From NCBI RefSeq assembly GCF_003075045.1, contig NZ_QCZD01000005.1:180352-244351 (forward strand): a stretch of DNA of 64,000 nucleotides, written 5' to 3'. A model generated the notes under the pieces. That model saw nothing but the letters and a program-made list of their open reading frames with translations. It ran no database searches and was not told the DNA's origin. Made by a program: the position numbers and the translations under genes. Each line of letters begins with the position of its first letter. The first letter of the stretch is position 1. This document shows, one piece after another, positions 8,586 through 17,483 of the stretch. The stretch is from Maribacter litoralis (GTDB lineage Bacteria; Bacteroidota; Bacteroidia; Flavobacteriales; Flavobacteriaceae).

Positions 8586-10436
8586 TTAATTTAAGGTCAA
8601 ACCTTTCTTGTTTTTGCCCAACCATTGTCTTAGCACCAATAGTTTCCATATCATGGTATGATGATTCCAGCTTCCCTCCATGTGTTGGCCAATTAGTTTT
8701 GTCACTACGGTTGGTTTAATACCAGGTATTTCTTTCAGGTTGTTCAACGAAAGCTCCGAAAGTACCAATTCTTTTAAATCATTGCGAAACCAAACTTCTA
8801 AAGGCATGCCAAAACCAGATTTAGGGCGATTAAAGTAGGCTTTTGGGACATGATTGTATAGAATGTCTTTTAATATCCGTTTTTGCTTCTCTTTTTGGTA
8901 TTTAAAAGCAGTAGGCAGGCTTTGAGCCAATTCTACAACCCTATAATCTAAAAAGGGAGATCTAGCCTCCAGTGAATAGGCCATGGTAGCGCGATCTACC
9001 TTGGTATTGATATCCCAACTTAAATAGGTCTTTAAATCAAAATCACCGGCACTTTCAAAACTGTTTTTAGGAGATTCCAGTAAATACTTTAATTCTTGGA
9101 CTTGAGAAACATTTTTTTCAATAGCTAACCAAGGGGCATTGTTATTGGCCATGAGGGCCAAATATGCTTCACCGCTACTTTTGGCTCGTAATATATCCTT
9201 AATACCGTTATATCTATTGTTTTGAAAAGTTTTTAATACGGGGGCACCCAACCTACGTAGCACATAGGGTACTTTAAGGGTATTTTCGATTTTTTCTAAT
9301 TTCTGGTATCTATGATAACCTAAAAAGGACTCATCTGCCCCATCACCCGATAAGGCTACGGTTACCTTTTTTTTAGTATGCTTGGCCAATAACATAGACG
9401 GTATGGCCGAAGCATCGGCAAAAGGTTCATCGTAATAATGGCTGAAATTTTCAATTAGGTCAATGCCCTCAGCATAATCACAATTGATGACATGGTGGTC
9501 AGTGCGTAAGTGGTCTGCAACTTTTTGGGCATAGGCACTTTCGTCAAAGCCTTTTTCATTGAATTTTACAGAAAAAGTTTTTACTTTCTGTTCTGAATCT
9601 TTTGCTGCCAAAGCGGCTACTAATGATGAATCTACCCCACCTGAAAGAAAGACGCCTAACGGAACGTCGGCAACCATACGCTGTTGAACAGCAGCTGTTA
9701 ACAGCGTTTCTAAATCTTTTTTGGCATCGGTATACGTTCCTAAATAGCGTTCAACATTTGGGAAAGCAATGTCCCAATACGCCCAATCATTAAATTCTTT
9801 GGTATGAAGTTTATAGGTGAAAGCATGACCGTCATCTAATTTTTTCACCTCATTGAAAATAGAGTTGGGGTGGGGTATACTGTTCCAGGCTAAATACTGT
9901 TCTATTGATTTTTGACTAATACTTAATTCATTATTGAATAACTGTATTGATGAAATTTGACTGGCGAATTCAAATCCTTTTTCACTAAGCTGGTAGTAAA
10001 ATGGTTTTTGCCCTAATCGGTCTTTGGCTCCAAATAACAGTTGTTTTTTAATGTCATAAATAACGAATGCGAACATGCCGTTAAAATGGTTTACACAATG
10101 TTCGCCATATTCAAGGTAGGCCGCGCAAATTACTTCGGTATCGCTACTGGTATTAAAGGTATGCCCTTTTTTAGATAAGGTATCCCGTAGTAGTTTAAAA
10201 TTATAGATCTCACCATTAAATACCAAATGTACTTGTTCTTGGTAGGTAAAGGGTTGATTTGATCGTGCGTCCAAATCAATAATGCTAAGTCGGTTATGAC
10301 CAAAAGTAATGGGACCATTTACACTGTCGAAAGCAGCAATGCCCATTTGGTCAGGACCTCGAAATTGGGTGCGTTCCAATTTTTTTTGTATTTGTTCTTT
10401 TTTATAAGAAAGCGTAGTGCCGTAAATTCCACACAT
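8586..10436 (-). CDS. asnB: Glutamine-hydrolysing asparagine synthetase-type amidotransferase (AsnB/WbpS-like)
   Basis: A 616-residue full-length enzyme. The N-terminal class II glutaminase has Cys2 (MCGIYG), RGPDQMG, NGEIYN and SDTEV. The synthetase domain has the PP-loop LSGGVDSSLVAAL and the later GADESFLGYHRY block. The reaction is glutamine- and ATP-dependent amidation of a carboxylate. Asparagine synthesis is possible, but its place inside a polysaccharide operon beside glycosyltransferases and a TviB/TviC pair suggests amidation of an aminouronic acid, as known for WbpS-like proteins in Pseudomonas O-antigen clusters. Choosing between these is inference. Confidence 0.92.
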   Translation of the reverse strand: MCGIYGTTLSYKKEQIQKKLERTQFRGPDQMGIAAFDSVNGPITFGHNRLSIIDLDARSNQPFTYQEQVHLVFNGEIYNFKLLRDTLSKKGHTFNTSSDTEVICAAYLEYGEHCVNHFNGMFAFVIYDIKKQLLFGAKDRLGQKPFYYQLSEKGFEFASQISSIQLFNNELSISQKSIEQYLAWNSIPHPNSIFNEVKKLDDGHAFTYKLHTKEFNDWAYWDIAFPNVERYLGTYTDAKKDLETLLTAAVQQRMVADVPLGVFLSGGVDSSLVAALAAKDSEQKVKTFSVKFNEKGFDESAYAQKVADHLRTDHHVINCDYAEGIDLIENFSHYYDEPFADASAIPSMLLAKHTKKKVTVALSGDGADESFLGYHRYQKLEKIENTLKVPYVLRRLGAPVLKTFQNNRYNGIKDILRAKSSGEAYLALMANNNAPWLAIEKNVSQVQELKYLLESPKNSFESAGDFDLKTYLSWDINTKVDRATMAYSLEARSPFLDYRVVELAQSLPTAFKYQKEKQKRILKDILYNHVPKAYFNRPKSGFGMPLEVWFRNDLKELVLSELSLNNLKEIPGIKPTVVTKLIGQHMEGSWNHHTMIWKLLVLRQWLGKNKKGLTLN

Positions 10437-10515
10437 AGAGATGAGTATAGAGGGTTTGGTTAAGTGTTTATTATGCTATAACGAAACATTGACATTTCGA
10501 TTGTTTAGATTGGTA

Positions 10516-11613
10516 TTATTTTGTTTGAGAGGTCACCGATGTAATTACCTGCATCCATTGCTCGGCAATAGGTGCCATTTCATATTTTTTGGTGGACGCT
10601 AAGGCTGCTTGGCTAAACTTTTCTCTAAGTTCGGGTTGTTCCATAAGTACTTGCATTTTCATGGCCAAAGTTTCTACATCTCCAACAGGCACCAAATACC
10701 CGTTCTCGCCATCGGTAATCATATCCGATGGCCCGTGGGGGCAGTTTGTAGAGATACTGGGTACACCAAAATAGAGGGCCTCTAAAAGCGCGTTGGGAAA
10801 ACCTTCGTGCTCTGAGGTGAACACAAACATAGCCGCCTTGTTGTAGTACGAAGCCACATCTTTTTGGGCACCCTCAAATGAAATTCTGTCGGCCACGCCC
10901 AATTGTTGTGCCAAAACTTTAAACTTTTCTAAATTAGGGCCATGACCTAAAAATACCAAACGCCAATTTGATGTTGGTAATTGGGCAAAAGCACGGATCA
11001 AAACATCTTGGGCCTTGCCATTTCTAAAGGCACCTACGTTTAAAATTATTTTTTCTGTTTCAATTAAAGTATCCTTTCGGTTTTCTTTTAAAACAGGAGC
11101 TACAGCATTCGGGATAATGTTTATTTTATGCTTTGGCATAATTTTGTCATAATAATTATGATTTCCTTGAGTTTGCACTACCAAAGCATTTAGATGTTTA
11201 TAACTAAAATTCCTAAGGTATTCATGGAATTTTGGTAATTTATTAATTTCATGATTTGCACGTTCACTTCCTATACATGGGATGCCTACCCATTTAGCAA
11301 TCCAAAGAGTATTGATATTGGTTTTGGTCATAAAACTGATAACCACCTCTGTTTGTTCTTTTTTTAACCAATGGGTTAACATTTTTGTTCTCTTTCCAAC
11401 GTCTTTTAAAGATTGTATTACGGTTGTTTCGCTTTTTGGAGCGTCTAAACAATGATATAGATTAATCCTTGTATCCAAAGGGTAGAAGGGTGTACTTTTT
11501 ACTAATGTTATGACGGATACTTTATGATCGGCAGCCCAATAGTTTGCTAAACCGGTGACTGCTCTTTCGGCACCACCAGTGTTTAAACCAAATATGATAA
11601 AGGTTATTTTCAT
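10516..11613 (-). CDS. Glycosyltransferase family 4
   Basis: A 365-residue GT-B enzyme with IIFGLNTGGAERAVTGLANYW at the start, ILNVGAFRNGKAQDVLI at the donor-domain entry, and HEGFPNALLEALYFGVP as the EX7E motif. The gene sits between the polymerase (30 bases upstream in transcription order) and the asparagine synthetase. It resembles the GalNAc-transferase-like branch in which NCPHGPSDMI follows the EX7E motif. Its donor is unknown. It starts at an ATG and is complete. Confidence 0.9.
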   Translation of the reverse strand: MKITFIIFGLNTGGAERAVTGLANYWAADHKVSVITLVKSTPFYPLDTRINLYHCLDAPKSETTVIQSLKDVGKRTKMLTHWLKKEQTEVVISFMTKTNINTLWIAKWVGIPCIGSERANHEINKLPKFHEYLRNFSYKHLNALVVQTQGNHNYYDKIMPKHKINIIPNAVAPVLKENRKDTLIETEKIILNVGAFRNGKAQDVLIRAFAQLPTSNWRLVFLGHGPNLEKFKVLAQQLGVADRISFEGAQKDVASYYNKAAMFVFTSEHEGFPNALLEALYFGVPSISTNCPHGPSDMITDGENGYLVPVGDVETLAMKMQVLMEQPELREKFSQAALASTKKYEMAPIAEQWMQVITSVTSQTK

Positions 11614-11643
11614 TTATGTAAATTCAACAAATAAGTTAAAGGT

Positions 11644-12792
11644 TTATTCTTGCTTTTGTTGTAATTCTTGTTCCTTTATCGAGCTAATATTATTTATTTT
11701 TTTAAAAACTTGATACTGTAGCCACATTGAGAAGAACATTAGGTAGCCATTTGTCCAATAACTATGATTGGTGGCCATAAAAAGCAATAAGGCAATAATC
11801 ATTAAAAAAAGATGGGGGTGTTGTTTGAATTGTGACCATGCTGTTTTAAGCATTAATGTATAAAATATTAGCATTACCAGTAAGGTTGGTAAACCACCTT
11901 CTCCCATAGTTTTTATATATGCATTATGAGGACCTACTGGCGAGACTTTAGCACCACCGGCAAAGGCATTATGACCCTGACCAAATAAGGGTTTTTCAAA
12001 TAAAGCCGGATAATAAATGGCCCAAGTTTTGGTCCTGCCATCTTCTTTTAAATCGGCGGTGTTATCACTTTTTCCTTCAAAAATTTTGGTCATTGCATCC
12101 AACCTCGGGTTCGATTTCGGTAAAAATGAATTAAAGATTAATAAACCGATAAATAAGGATAAACCAACGGCCAATATTCGTATGTTTTTAATGGAAACGC
12201 CAATGGATAATATGTTAATAAAGAGCCATACAACAATAAATGTCCGAGAAAAGGTTAAAAAGCCGACTATGGTAAATATAATCTGCCCAATGAATCTCCA
12301 TTTTTTTTCAACACTATACGATAAGGCATAGCCCATCATACAAATAAAACCTAAAGAGTTGGGGTTTAAATAAAAGCCACTGTAGCGGCCACCATCAGTT
12401 AATGGGTTAAAAAAAAAGAATATTTGAAGAAAAACGGTTAAGGCCCCAACAATTAAAAAGATAAATAATTCTTTGTTGGAAGTTGCCTTAACAACAGAAT
12501 AACCAGCAATAATAACAATAAAAAATTTTGCAATAGTAATAAAATAGTTGATTTCATCTGATATGTAGGTTTGATCGACCAAACTTCCAATACCAAAATA
12601 CAAAACCCCTAAAGTAATCATCCAAAGATTTAAAGTCTTTTGCGAGAAAAATAAAAAAAAAATAAGCATTAAACCAAAAGAGAGATAACTTAAGGCACTG
12701 GAATAGGTAGGGCTTATGTATACTAAAACCCAACCAGGAAAGTTGAGCATGATTAAAAATAAGGTGATATAACGAACTGCTTTAAGGAGCAT
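11644..12792 (-). CDS. wzy: O-antigen/exopolysaccharide polymerase (Wzy-like)
   Basis: A strongly hydrophobic protein of about 382 residues with roughly ten membrane segments. The large periplasmic loop near the C-terminus holds GQGHNAFAGG and GPHNAYIKTMGEGGLPTLL, the pattern of the Wzy_C/O-antigen ligase family; an earlier GGRYSGFYLNPNSLGF block is also typical. It would join undecaprenyl-linked repeat units in the periplasm. I chose the ATG at 12790-12792; a TTG 69 bases upstream extends the frame but adds no recognisable part. A ligase role is possible, but a polymerase fits the accompanying flippase and Wzc. Confidence 0.82.
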   Translation of the reverse strand: MLLKAVRYITLFLIMLNFPGWVLVYISPTYSSALSYLSFGLMLIFFLFFSQKTLNLWMITLGVLYFGIGSLVDQTYISDEINYFITIAKFFIVIIAGYSVVKATSNKELFIFLIVGALTVFLQIFFFFNPLTDGGRYSGFYLNPNSLGFICMMGYALSYSVEKKWRFIGQIIFTIVGFLTFSRTFIVVWLFINILSIGVSIKNIRILAVGLSLFIGLLIFNSFLPKSNPRLDAMTKIFEGKSDNTADLKEDGRTKTWAIYYPALFEKPLFGQGHNAFAGGAKVSPVGPHNAYIKTMGEGGLPTLLVMLIFYTLMLKTAWSQFKQHPHLFLMIIALLLFMATNHSYWTNGYLMFFSMWLQYQVFKKINNISSIKEQELQQKQE

Positions 12793-13072
12793 TTGGAGGT
12801 TCAAATAAATTAAATATTTACTTTTTATAAATAAGGATATTTTTGACGCAAAGTTAGGCAATTAACATTCAATTATTTTTCAAAAATGTATAATCTATAT
12901 TTTTTAATAAACTTTTCTTGGATTATGTGTGTTCTAATTTGCCTACACAAAAGGTTTTATGGTGTAAAAACCATGATCTGCATTTTGTTAGAACGATTTA
13001 AGATCTTCTTCATATAATATCAATCCTTTAGTTGGTTTTACAAATCTCCTATAAAAAAACATATAACAACAA

Positions 13073-13098
13073 AAAAGACGTTCAAAAGAACGTCTTTT
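13073..13098 (-). terminator. Intrinsic terminator after the beta-helix lyase gene
   Basis: Perfect 11-base inverted repeat AAAAGACGTTC/GAACGTCTTTT with a 4-base loop. On the minus strand it is followed by further T residues. It starts 27 bases after the lyase stop codon. It separates the lyase gene from the polymerase operon and could also act on the opposite strand. The rest of 12793-13072 holds no gene I can support. Confidence 0.87.
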
Positions 13099-13124
13099 CT
13101 ATTAACGGGTAAATTGAAATTATA

Positions 13125-14840
13125 TTATTGCACTAAAGAATACAGGAATGCCTCCAAATTGGTGTAGCCATCACCATCTTCGTCTCCATTGGCAGTTTTA
13201 GATAAATCTCCATATACATCTCTTTCCCAGGCATCGGCAATTCCATCGTTGTCGGTGTCATAATCGGAAGATCTTGAGGTACTTTCTTTGCTCGGAACTT
13301 TTAAGGAGCCAAAATCACCGGTATTGTTAAAATAGTCTGCTATTGCCTGTTCATCCATACTGTCTTGGTACAGACTATTACCAGGAAGTTTATCTCCAAA
13401 CACCCTTGCCTCAATATCTTGTACGGTACTAGCCCAGGTTAATATGGTACTATTGGTAATAGCTCTATTGTTGATTTTATAGGTAATGGAGTTTTGGTTG
13501 TACAAATCGTACTGGTGCGCATTTACTTGGTAGTTATCCTGCAAATATAAATTGCCGTCAGAAATTGACATACTATTTAAATTTTGGACCCATTGAATGC
13601 TAGCATAATTAGGGGTGTTATTGGGAAAGGATTTGTAGATATTCCCCAAGATATCGGTATCATGCCCATAAGCAATATATAGCCCTTCTTCATATCCATA
13701 TGTAATGTTATTGATAACTTCAATGTTTTCTTCATTTTCACCATAACCTAGTAATATGTTTCTATAACCTGTATGGGACATGTAGTTTCCTACAAATGAA
13801 AAATCATAGTTTTCTCTGCTAAATAAAAAAGTACCTACAGACAACCCATTGCTAATCATACAATTTTGGATAGTTACATTTTTAGCACCTTTTGACGACA
13901 TATTTTCATCGCTTCCATGACTTACACTAACATGGTCTAAAATGATATTGCTCATCCCGCTATCGTTCCGAAGGCGAATACCATCATTATTTGTACTCTT
14001 ATTGTTGTTTTCCCGAATGGATATGTAGCGTATTATTACATTGCTAGCAGAGATATCAAGGGTACCCCCATAACTAGAACTTGAAATATTGTCGCCTCTG
14101 ATGGTGATACCAGGGAATGGGGCGGTTTCACCAGCAATTGTCAAATCTCCATTAGAAACTCCGATGTTTAATTGCATTCCTGTTAAATAGATGTCGCCAC
14201 CTACATCAAAAACTATGGTTCTTGGTCCTTTTAGTGTTTCTATACCATATCTTAGACTTCCACTACCGCTATCATTTAAATTGGTGACATGATAGACTAT
14301 ACCGCCTCTTCCGCCGGTGGTGTTTTTACCAAAACCTACCGCCCCGGGAAAAGCCAAAAGTTCACCCAAATCACTAGAAGTAACAGTAACGGTTGCTTCT
14401 TCTTTGGTGGTGGACCCAGTTTCTTCATCAACAACTTCAGCAGTATAGGTAAAGGTATCTTCAGATACAGGTGTGGTTTCCTCTATAACAGTTTCTTCTG
14501 TAGTTGTTTCTTCATTACTGGCTTCAGTTACTGGTGTATAGGTTAAAGTGTTGTCGTTATTAATGGTCACATTGCCATTACTAGGTGTTGATGTTTCTAT
14601 AATAGTAACATTTTCAGGATTACTAAAATTGTCATTATTTAAAACATCCATTAATATGGAGTTTTGACCAGGTGCCATGTAAAAACTATCATCGGCAAGT
14701 AAGACTATGCTTTGTAGGTTGTCTTCTGTATTAATGACATATTCAGATAAAAGGTCGGCATCTTTACTGCAAGAAAAGAATAAGAAAAAAGCAAAAATTG
14801 ACAGGATCCATCTTGTAATTAAACTAAAATACTTTGACAT
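13125..14840 (-). CDS. Secreted lipoprotein with parallel beta-helix, pectate lyase-like
   Basis: A 571-residue exported protein. A lipobox ends at Cys24 (FFLFFSCSKDAD). A cadherin/Big_9-like module follows (about residues 50-150, with VLNNDNF, NGNVTI and DTFTYTAEV). The catalytic-type part starts at LAFPGAVGFGKNTTGGRGG and VTNLNDSGSGSLRYGIE, as in pectate-lyase-like beta-helix proteins. Coil repeats run to about residue 470. The C-terminus DTDNDGIADAWERDVYGD is a thrombospondin type 3-like calcium motif. In this locus it may trim or release the polysaccharide, as alginate lyase does in alginate clusters; its substrate is not proven. It has its own long upstream region and terminator, so it is separately controlled. 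Confidence 0.85.
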   Translation of the reverse strand: MSKYFSLITRWILSIFAFFLFFSCSKDADLLSEYVINTEDNLQSIVLLADDSFYMAPGQNSILMDVLNNDNFSNPENVTIIETSTPSNGNVTINNDNTLTYTPVTEASNEETTTEETVIEETTPVSEDTFTYTAEVVDEETGSTTKEEATVTVTSSDLGELLAFPGAVGFGKNTTGGRGGIVYHVTNLNDSGSGSLRYGIETLKGPRTIVFDVGGDIYLTGMQLNIGVSNGDLTIAGETAPFPGITIRGDNISSSSYGGTLDISASNVIIRYISIRENNNKSTNNDGIRLRNDSGMSNIILDHVSVSHGSDENMSSKGAKNVTIQNCMISNGLSVGTFLFSRENYDFSFVGNYMSHTGYRNILLGYGENEENIEVINNITYGYEEGLYIAYGHDTDILGNIYKSFPNNTPNYASIQWVQNLNSMSISDGNLYLQDNYQVNAHQYDLYNQNSITYKINNRAITNSTILTWASTVQDIEARVFGDKLPGNSLYQDSMDEQAIADYFNNTGDFGSLKVPSKESTSRSSDYDTDNDGIADAWERDVYGDLSKTANGDEDGDGYTNLEAFLYSLVQ

Positions 14841-14910
14841 AAGTAGGTAATTTTGTATTGAATTAAAATTATTGCGCTTTGGGTTACAATAATAATCTAA
14901 TGTTTTGATT

Positions 14911-15141
14911 AGTCGATGAAATGTTCGTTTTATTCGATGAAAGGTAAATTATGATTTGGGTGCTAAGTATTTAACGTTGTAAACCATAAATTATTTCTCA
15001 GAAACACATTAATCGATTAAGTGTAATTTTTGATTGAAAAAAATTAGATTATTATAAATAACCCTTTGCTTACGTTACTTATCTGTTGATTGGATGTTTT
15101 TAATCGATGAACTGCGTTGTTTTTTTGAAAAAATCGATGAA
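14911..15141. repeat. Repeated TCGATGAA motif in the lyase upstream region
   Basis: The 572-base gap 14841-15412 holds no supported gene. It contains four copies of TCGATGAA at 14913-14920, 14934-14941, 15104-15111 and 15134-15141, and a related AATCGATTAA at 15011-15020. Copies in each pair start 21 and 30 bases apart, close to whole helical turns on the same face. This is the arrangement expected of sites for a DNA-binding regulator of the lyase gene. The protein is unknown. Confidence 0.5.
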
Positions 15142-15412
15142 CTACTTGTTTTGTTAACTTTTCTTTAAAATAATCTATTCAATTTATGTCGCTATCGTTA
15201 TTTATATTAACTCAATAAACCTCTTTGAAAAGTCTTCAATAGATTTGGAACATACATCTTAAGGATTACAATAAAAGTGCTTATTGCTATTTGTTGAAGG
15301 GTGATATTTTATTATAAATTTCCACACTACACTTAAATATGAGAGTTTGGCAATAGAATATAAAAAAGAAATATTCTGAAAAGAATTATTAATAAACTTA
15401 AAAAAGTAAATT

Positions 15413-16552
15413 TTATTTTTTGTGATATTTAGAATCTAAACGCTTCCAAATCTGTTCTAAAGCCCACTGAGATATTTCATGATTGGCATGCGTAGAATCA
15501 GACAAAATTTCAAAACTACCATTACTAAACGTTTCCATCTTTTTTTTAATGAATTTGTCATATTGTAAATAACCATTGCCACCATAGCAGCAAGGATCAT
15601 ATTTATTACTTATTTGTGTTTGTGAACGGTTAGGTCCAGTTGAGCCTAGGATGTAGAGGTCCAAGTAGTTTATTTTTGTATAAAGTTCAGGATAAGTTTG
15701 TTCAAAATCTCCATAGTTTCTAGAGGGTTCTTGGTATCTTACAAACATTGGATAGCTTCCTGCAACAGGGTAGCTGTTATCAATCCTCAAATCTAAAGCT
15801 GCTGCCAAAGTGGTTGTCCATCCACCTCCACTAACGCCAATCATTGAAATGTCGTTAAATCTTTTGGTTTCAGCATAATTTAACATGGTAATTACTGGGG
15901 CGATAAAATATTGTAACGGATTTGTTAAATATTTAAATTCTTCATGATTCGATAATTGTATCTTTCCTATTTTAGGAATTTCTATAACAGGTCTATTGTT
16001 TCGTCCTTTGAGGGGCATGGAAAAGGCATATACGGTAAATCCTTTGGATACAAAATATGCTATAGTATTTTTTCCGATTAAAAAATCACCACTATGACCT
16101 TGATGATATAATACCAGTCTATTATTGTTTTTCTCTGGAAGAAATATATAACCGATCGATTTAATATTATAGTTTTGAACAATTTCAAATTGCTCTATTT
16201 GCCTAAGGTTTTTTAAATTTTCAAAAGCTTGATCCTCTTTTTGTACTATAGTGTTGATCTGTAATTTGAAAGGGTTCATATCCCCAAATATTATAGAGTC
16301 TAATTCCTTGCGTATACTTAAATAATTGTCAGAAGTAACAGAGGTAAGAGCGTTTAACTCTTTTGAATCGTATCGTATATTTTCCAGTGCATTTTCGGGT
16401 TGTATTTCCGTATTATCTTGTAAATTTTTAAGTAGACTGTAAGGGAATACATGATATTTGCCAATGAGTATACCGTAAATAAGAGCAATAAGAATTAAGC
16501 AAATAATTAAAGAGATACGTAGTGTCTTTTTTTTATTCATTAGAAATATCAT
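15413..16552 (-). CDS. Membrane-anchored alpha/beta hydrolase
   Basis: A 379-residue protein with a basic N-terminus and one membrane segment (about residues 11-31), placing the rest outside the cytoplasmic membrane. The hydrolase core shows YHQGHSGD (about 149-156, oxyanion region), the nucleophile elbow GVSGGGW with Ser241, and a late STHANHE block (His355 or His358) suitable as catalytic histidine. It resembles acetyl-xylan-esterase/dienelactone-hydrolase-like enzymes. In a locus that also has an O-acyltransferase it may remove acyl groups from the polysaccharide; this is inference. Met5 (16538-16540) is an alternative start. Confidence 0.72.
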   Translation of the reverse strand: MIFLMNKKKTLRISLIICLILIALIYGILIGKYHVFPYSLLKNLQDNTEIQPENALENIRYDSKELNALTSVTSDNYLSIRKELDSIIFGDMNPFKLQINTIVQKEDQAFENLKNLRQIEQFEIVQNYNIKSIGYIFLPEKNNNRLVLYHQGHSGDFLIGKNTIAYFVSKGFTVYAFSMPLKGRNNRPVIEIPKIGKIQLSNHEEFKYLTNPLQYFIAPVITMLNYAETKRFNDISMIGVSGGGWTTTLAAALDLRIDNSYPVAGSYPMFVRYQEPSRNYGDFEQTYPELYTKINYLDLYILGSTGPNRSQTQISNKYDPCCYGGNGYLQYDKFIKKKMETFSNGSFEILSDSTHANHEISQWALEQIWKRLDSKYHKK

Positions 16553-16586
16553 TTTTTACGGTTGTATGAATTTTATACAGCACACC

Positions 16587-17477
16587 TTAGTGTCTATTAA
16601 TTACTTTTGATGTTAGTTTTAAAAGAAAGATAAAAAATACTAGAATTAATTTAAGACCACTTAGTTTTAATTTATTGTCCTTATAGGCCCATCTAGCCCT
16701 GACATAAGAATAGGCTTTGTCTCGGTAATAATTTGCGTTAATAATCTCCGAAAAAGAGGCCGAATTCAACTCATAATAGGCACTGTAATAAACTCTTTTT
16801 AATATTCTTATTTTTGATTTTTTTTGTTGAGTGATGCCATCTGGGTTAGAATAATAGGTGCGGTGTATTATGTTCACACATAGAAAATCATAGTGTTTGT
16901 TGATTCTATTCCAACTGACACTAGGACTTATTCTAGAATTGGGATTGGTATATTTTTTATGTTTTTTTAATACCTGGGTGCGCCAACTGTGCCATTTTTC
17001 TCCAGCTATATTTAGTTTTCGATTTAAAACCCGTTCTTTAAAACTCACTTGCCAAAAATTCTTGGGCCAAGGTTCGCCAATTAGATTATTGTTTTCATCT
17101 TGCACTAAGGTCCATACGGCGCCAATTTTTTCACTATTGGCTGTATGGTCGATCATGTCCCATATCACTTTGAGGTCGTACAATGTGTTAGGAGCAAAAG
17201 TATCATCAGCGTCCGCATTGATTGTAATCGGTCTATTACATAAATCCACTCCGGCGTTTAAGGCATAAGCCTTCCCTTGGTTTGTTTCCATTTTATGGTA
17301 AACAATTTTAAAGGAACTGTTTTTTTTCCAGCCCTTTACAATTTCTTCCGTATTATCAGAGCTACCATCATCAGAAACAATCCATTCAAAGTCTTGAAAG
17401 GTTTGTGATACTAAAGACTCGTATACCCGATGAATAAGATTAGCGGAATTATAGGTGGTGGTAAGTATGCTGAACAT
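16587..17477 (-). CDS. Glycosyltransferase family 2 (GT-A fold)
   Basis: A 296-residue protein with a complete family 2 N-terminal domain: MFSILTTTYNSANLIHRVYESLVSQTFQDF, WIVSDDGSSDNT, and NADADDTF, whose DADD gives the metal-binding DXD-like motif. It has a hydrophobic C-terminal stretch (LILVFFIFLLKLTSKVI) that probably associates with the membrane. It lies 6 bases downstream of the flippase gene. It adds one sugar to the repeat unit; the donor is unknown. It is the only GT-A enzyme of the locus. Confidence 0.9.
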   Translation of the reverse strand: MFSILTTTYNSANLIHRVYESLVSQTFQDFEWIVSDDGSSDNTEEIVKGWKKNSSFKIVYHKMETNQGKAYALNAGVDLCNRPITINADADDTFAPNTLYDLKVIWDMIDHTANSEKIGAVWTLVQDENNNLIGEPWPKNFWQVSFKERVLNRKLNIAGEKWHSWRTQVLKKHKKYTNPNSRISPSVSWNRINKHYDFLCVNIIHRTYYSNPDGITQQKKSKIRILKRVYYSAYYELNSASFSEIINANYYRDKAYSYVRARWAYKDNKLKLSGLKLILVFFIFLLKLTSKVINRH

Positions 17478-17483
17478 TGGATG

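Noticed and set aside
12793..12861. N-terminal extension of the polymerase gene from a TTG codon
   Set aside because: A later ATG precedes the first membrane helix and the extra 23 residues have no recognisable role; it remains possible.
16897..17268. Plus-strand frame of 123 residues
   Set aside because: Shadow of the family 2 glycosyltransferase gene on the opposite strand.
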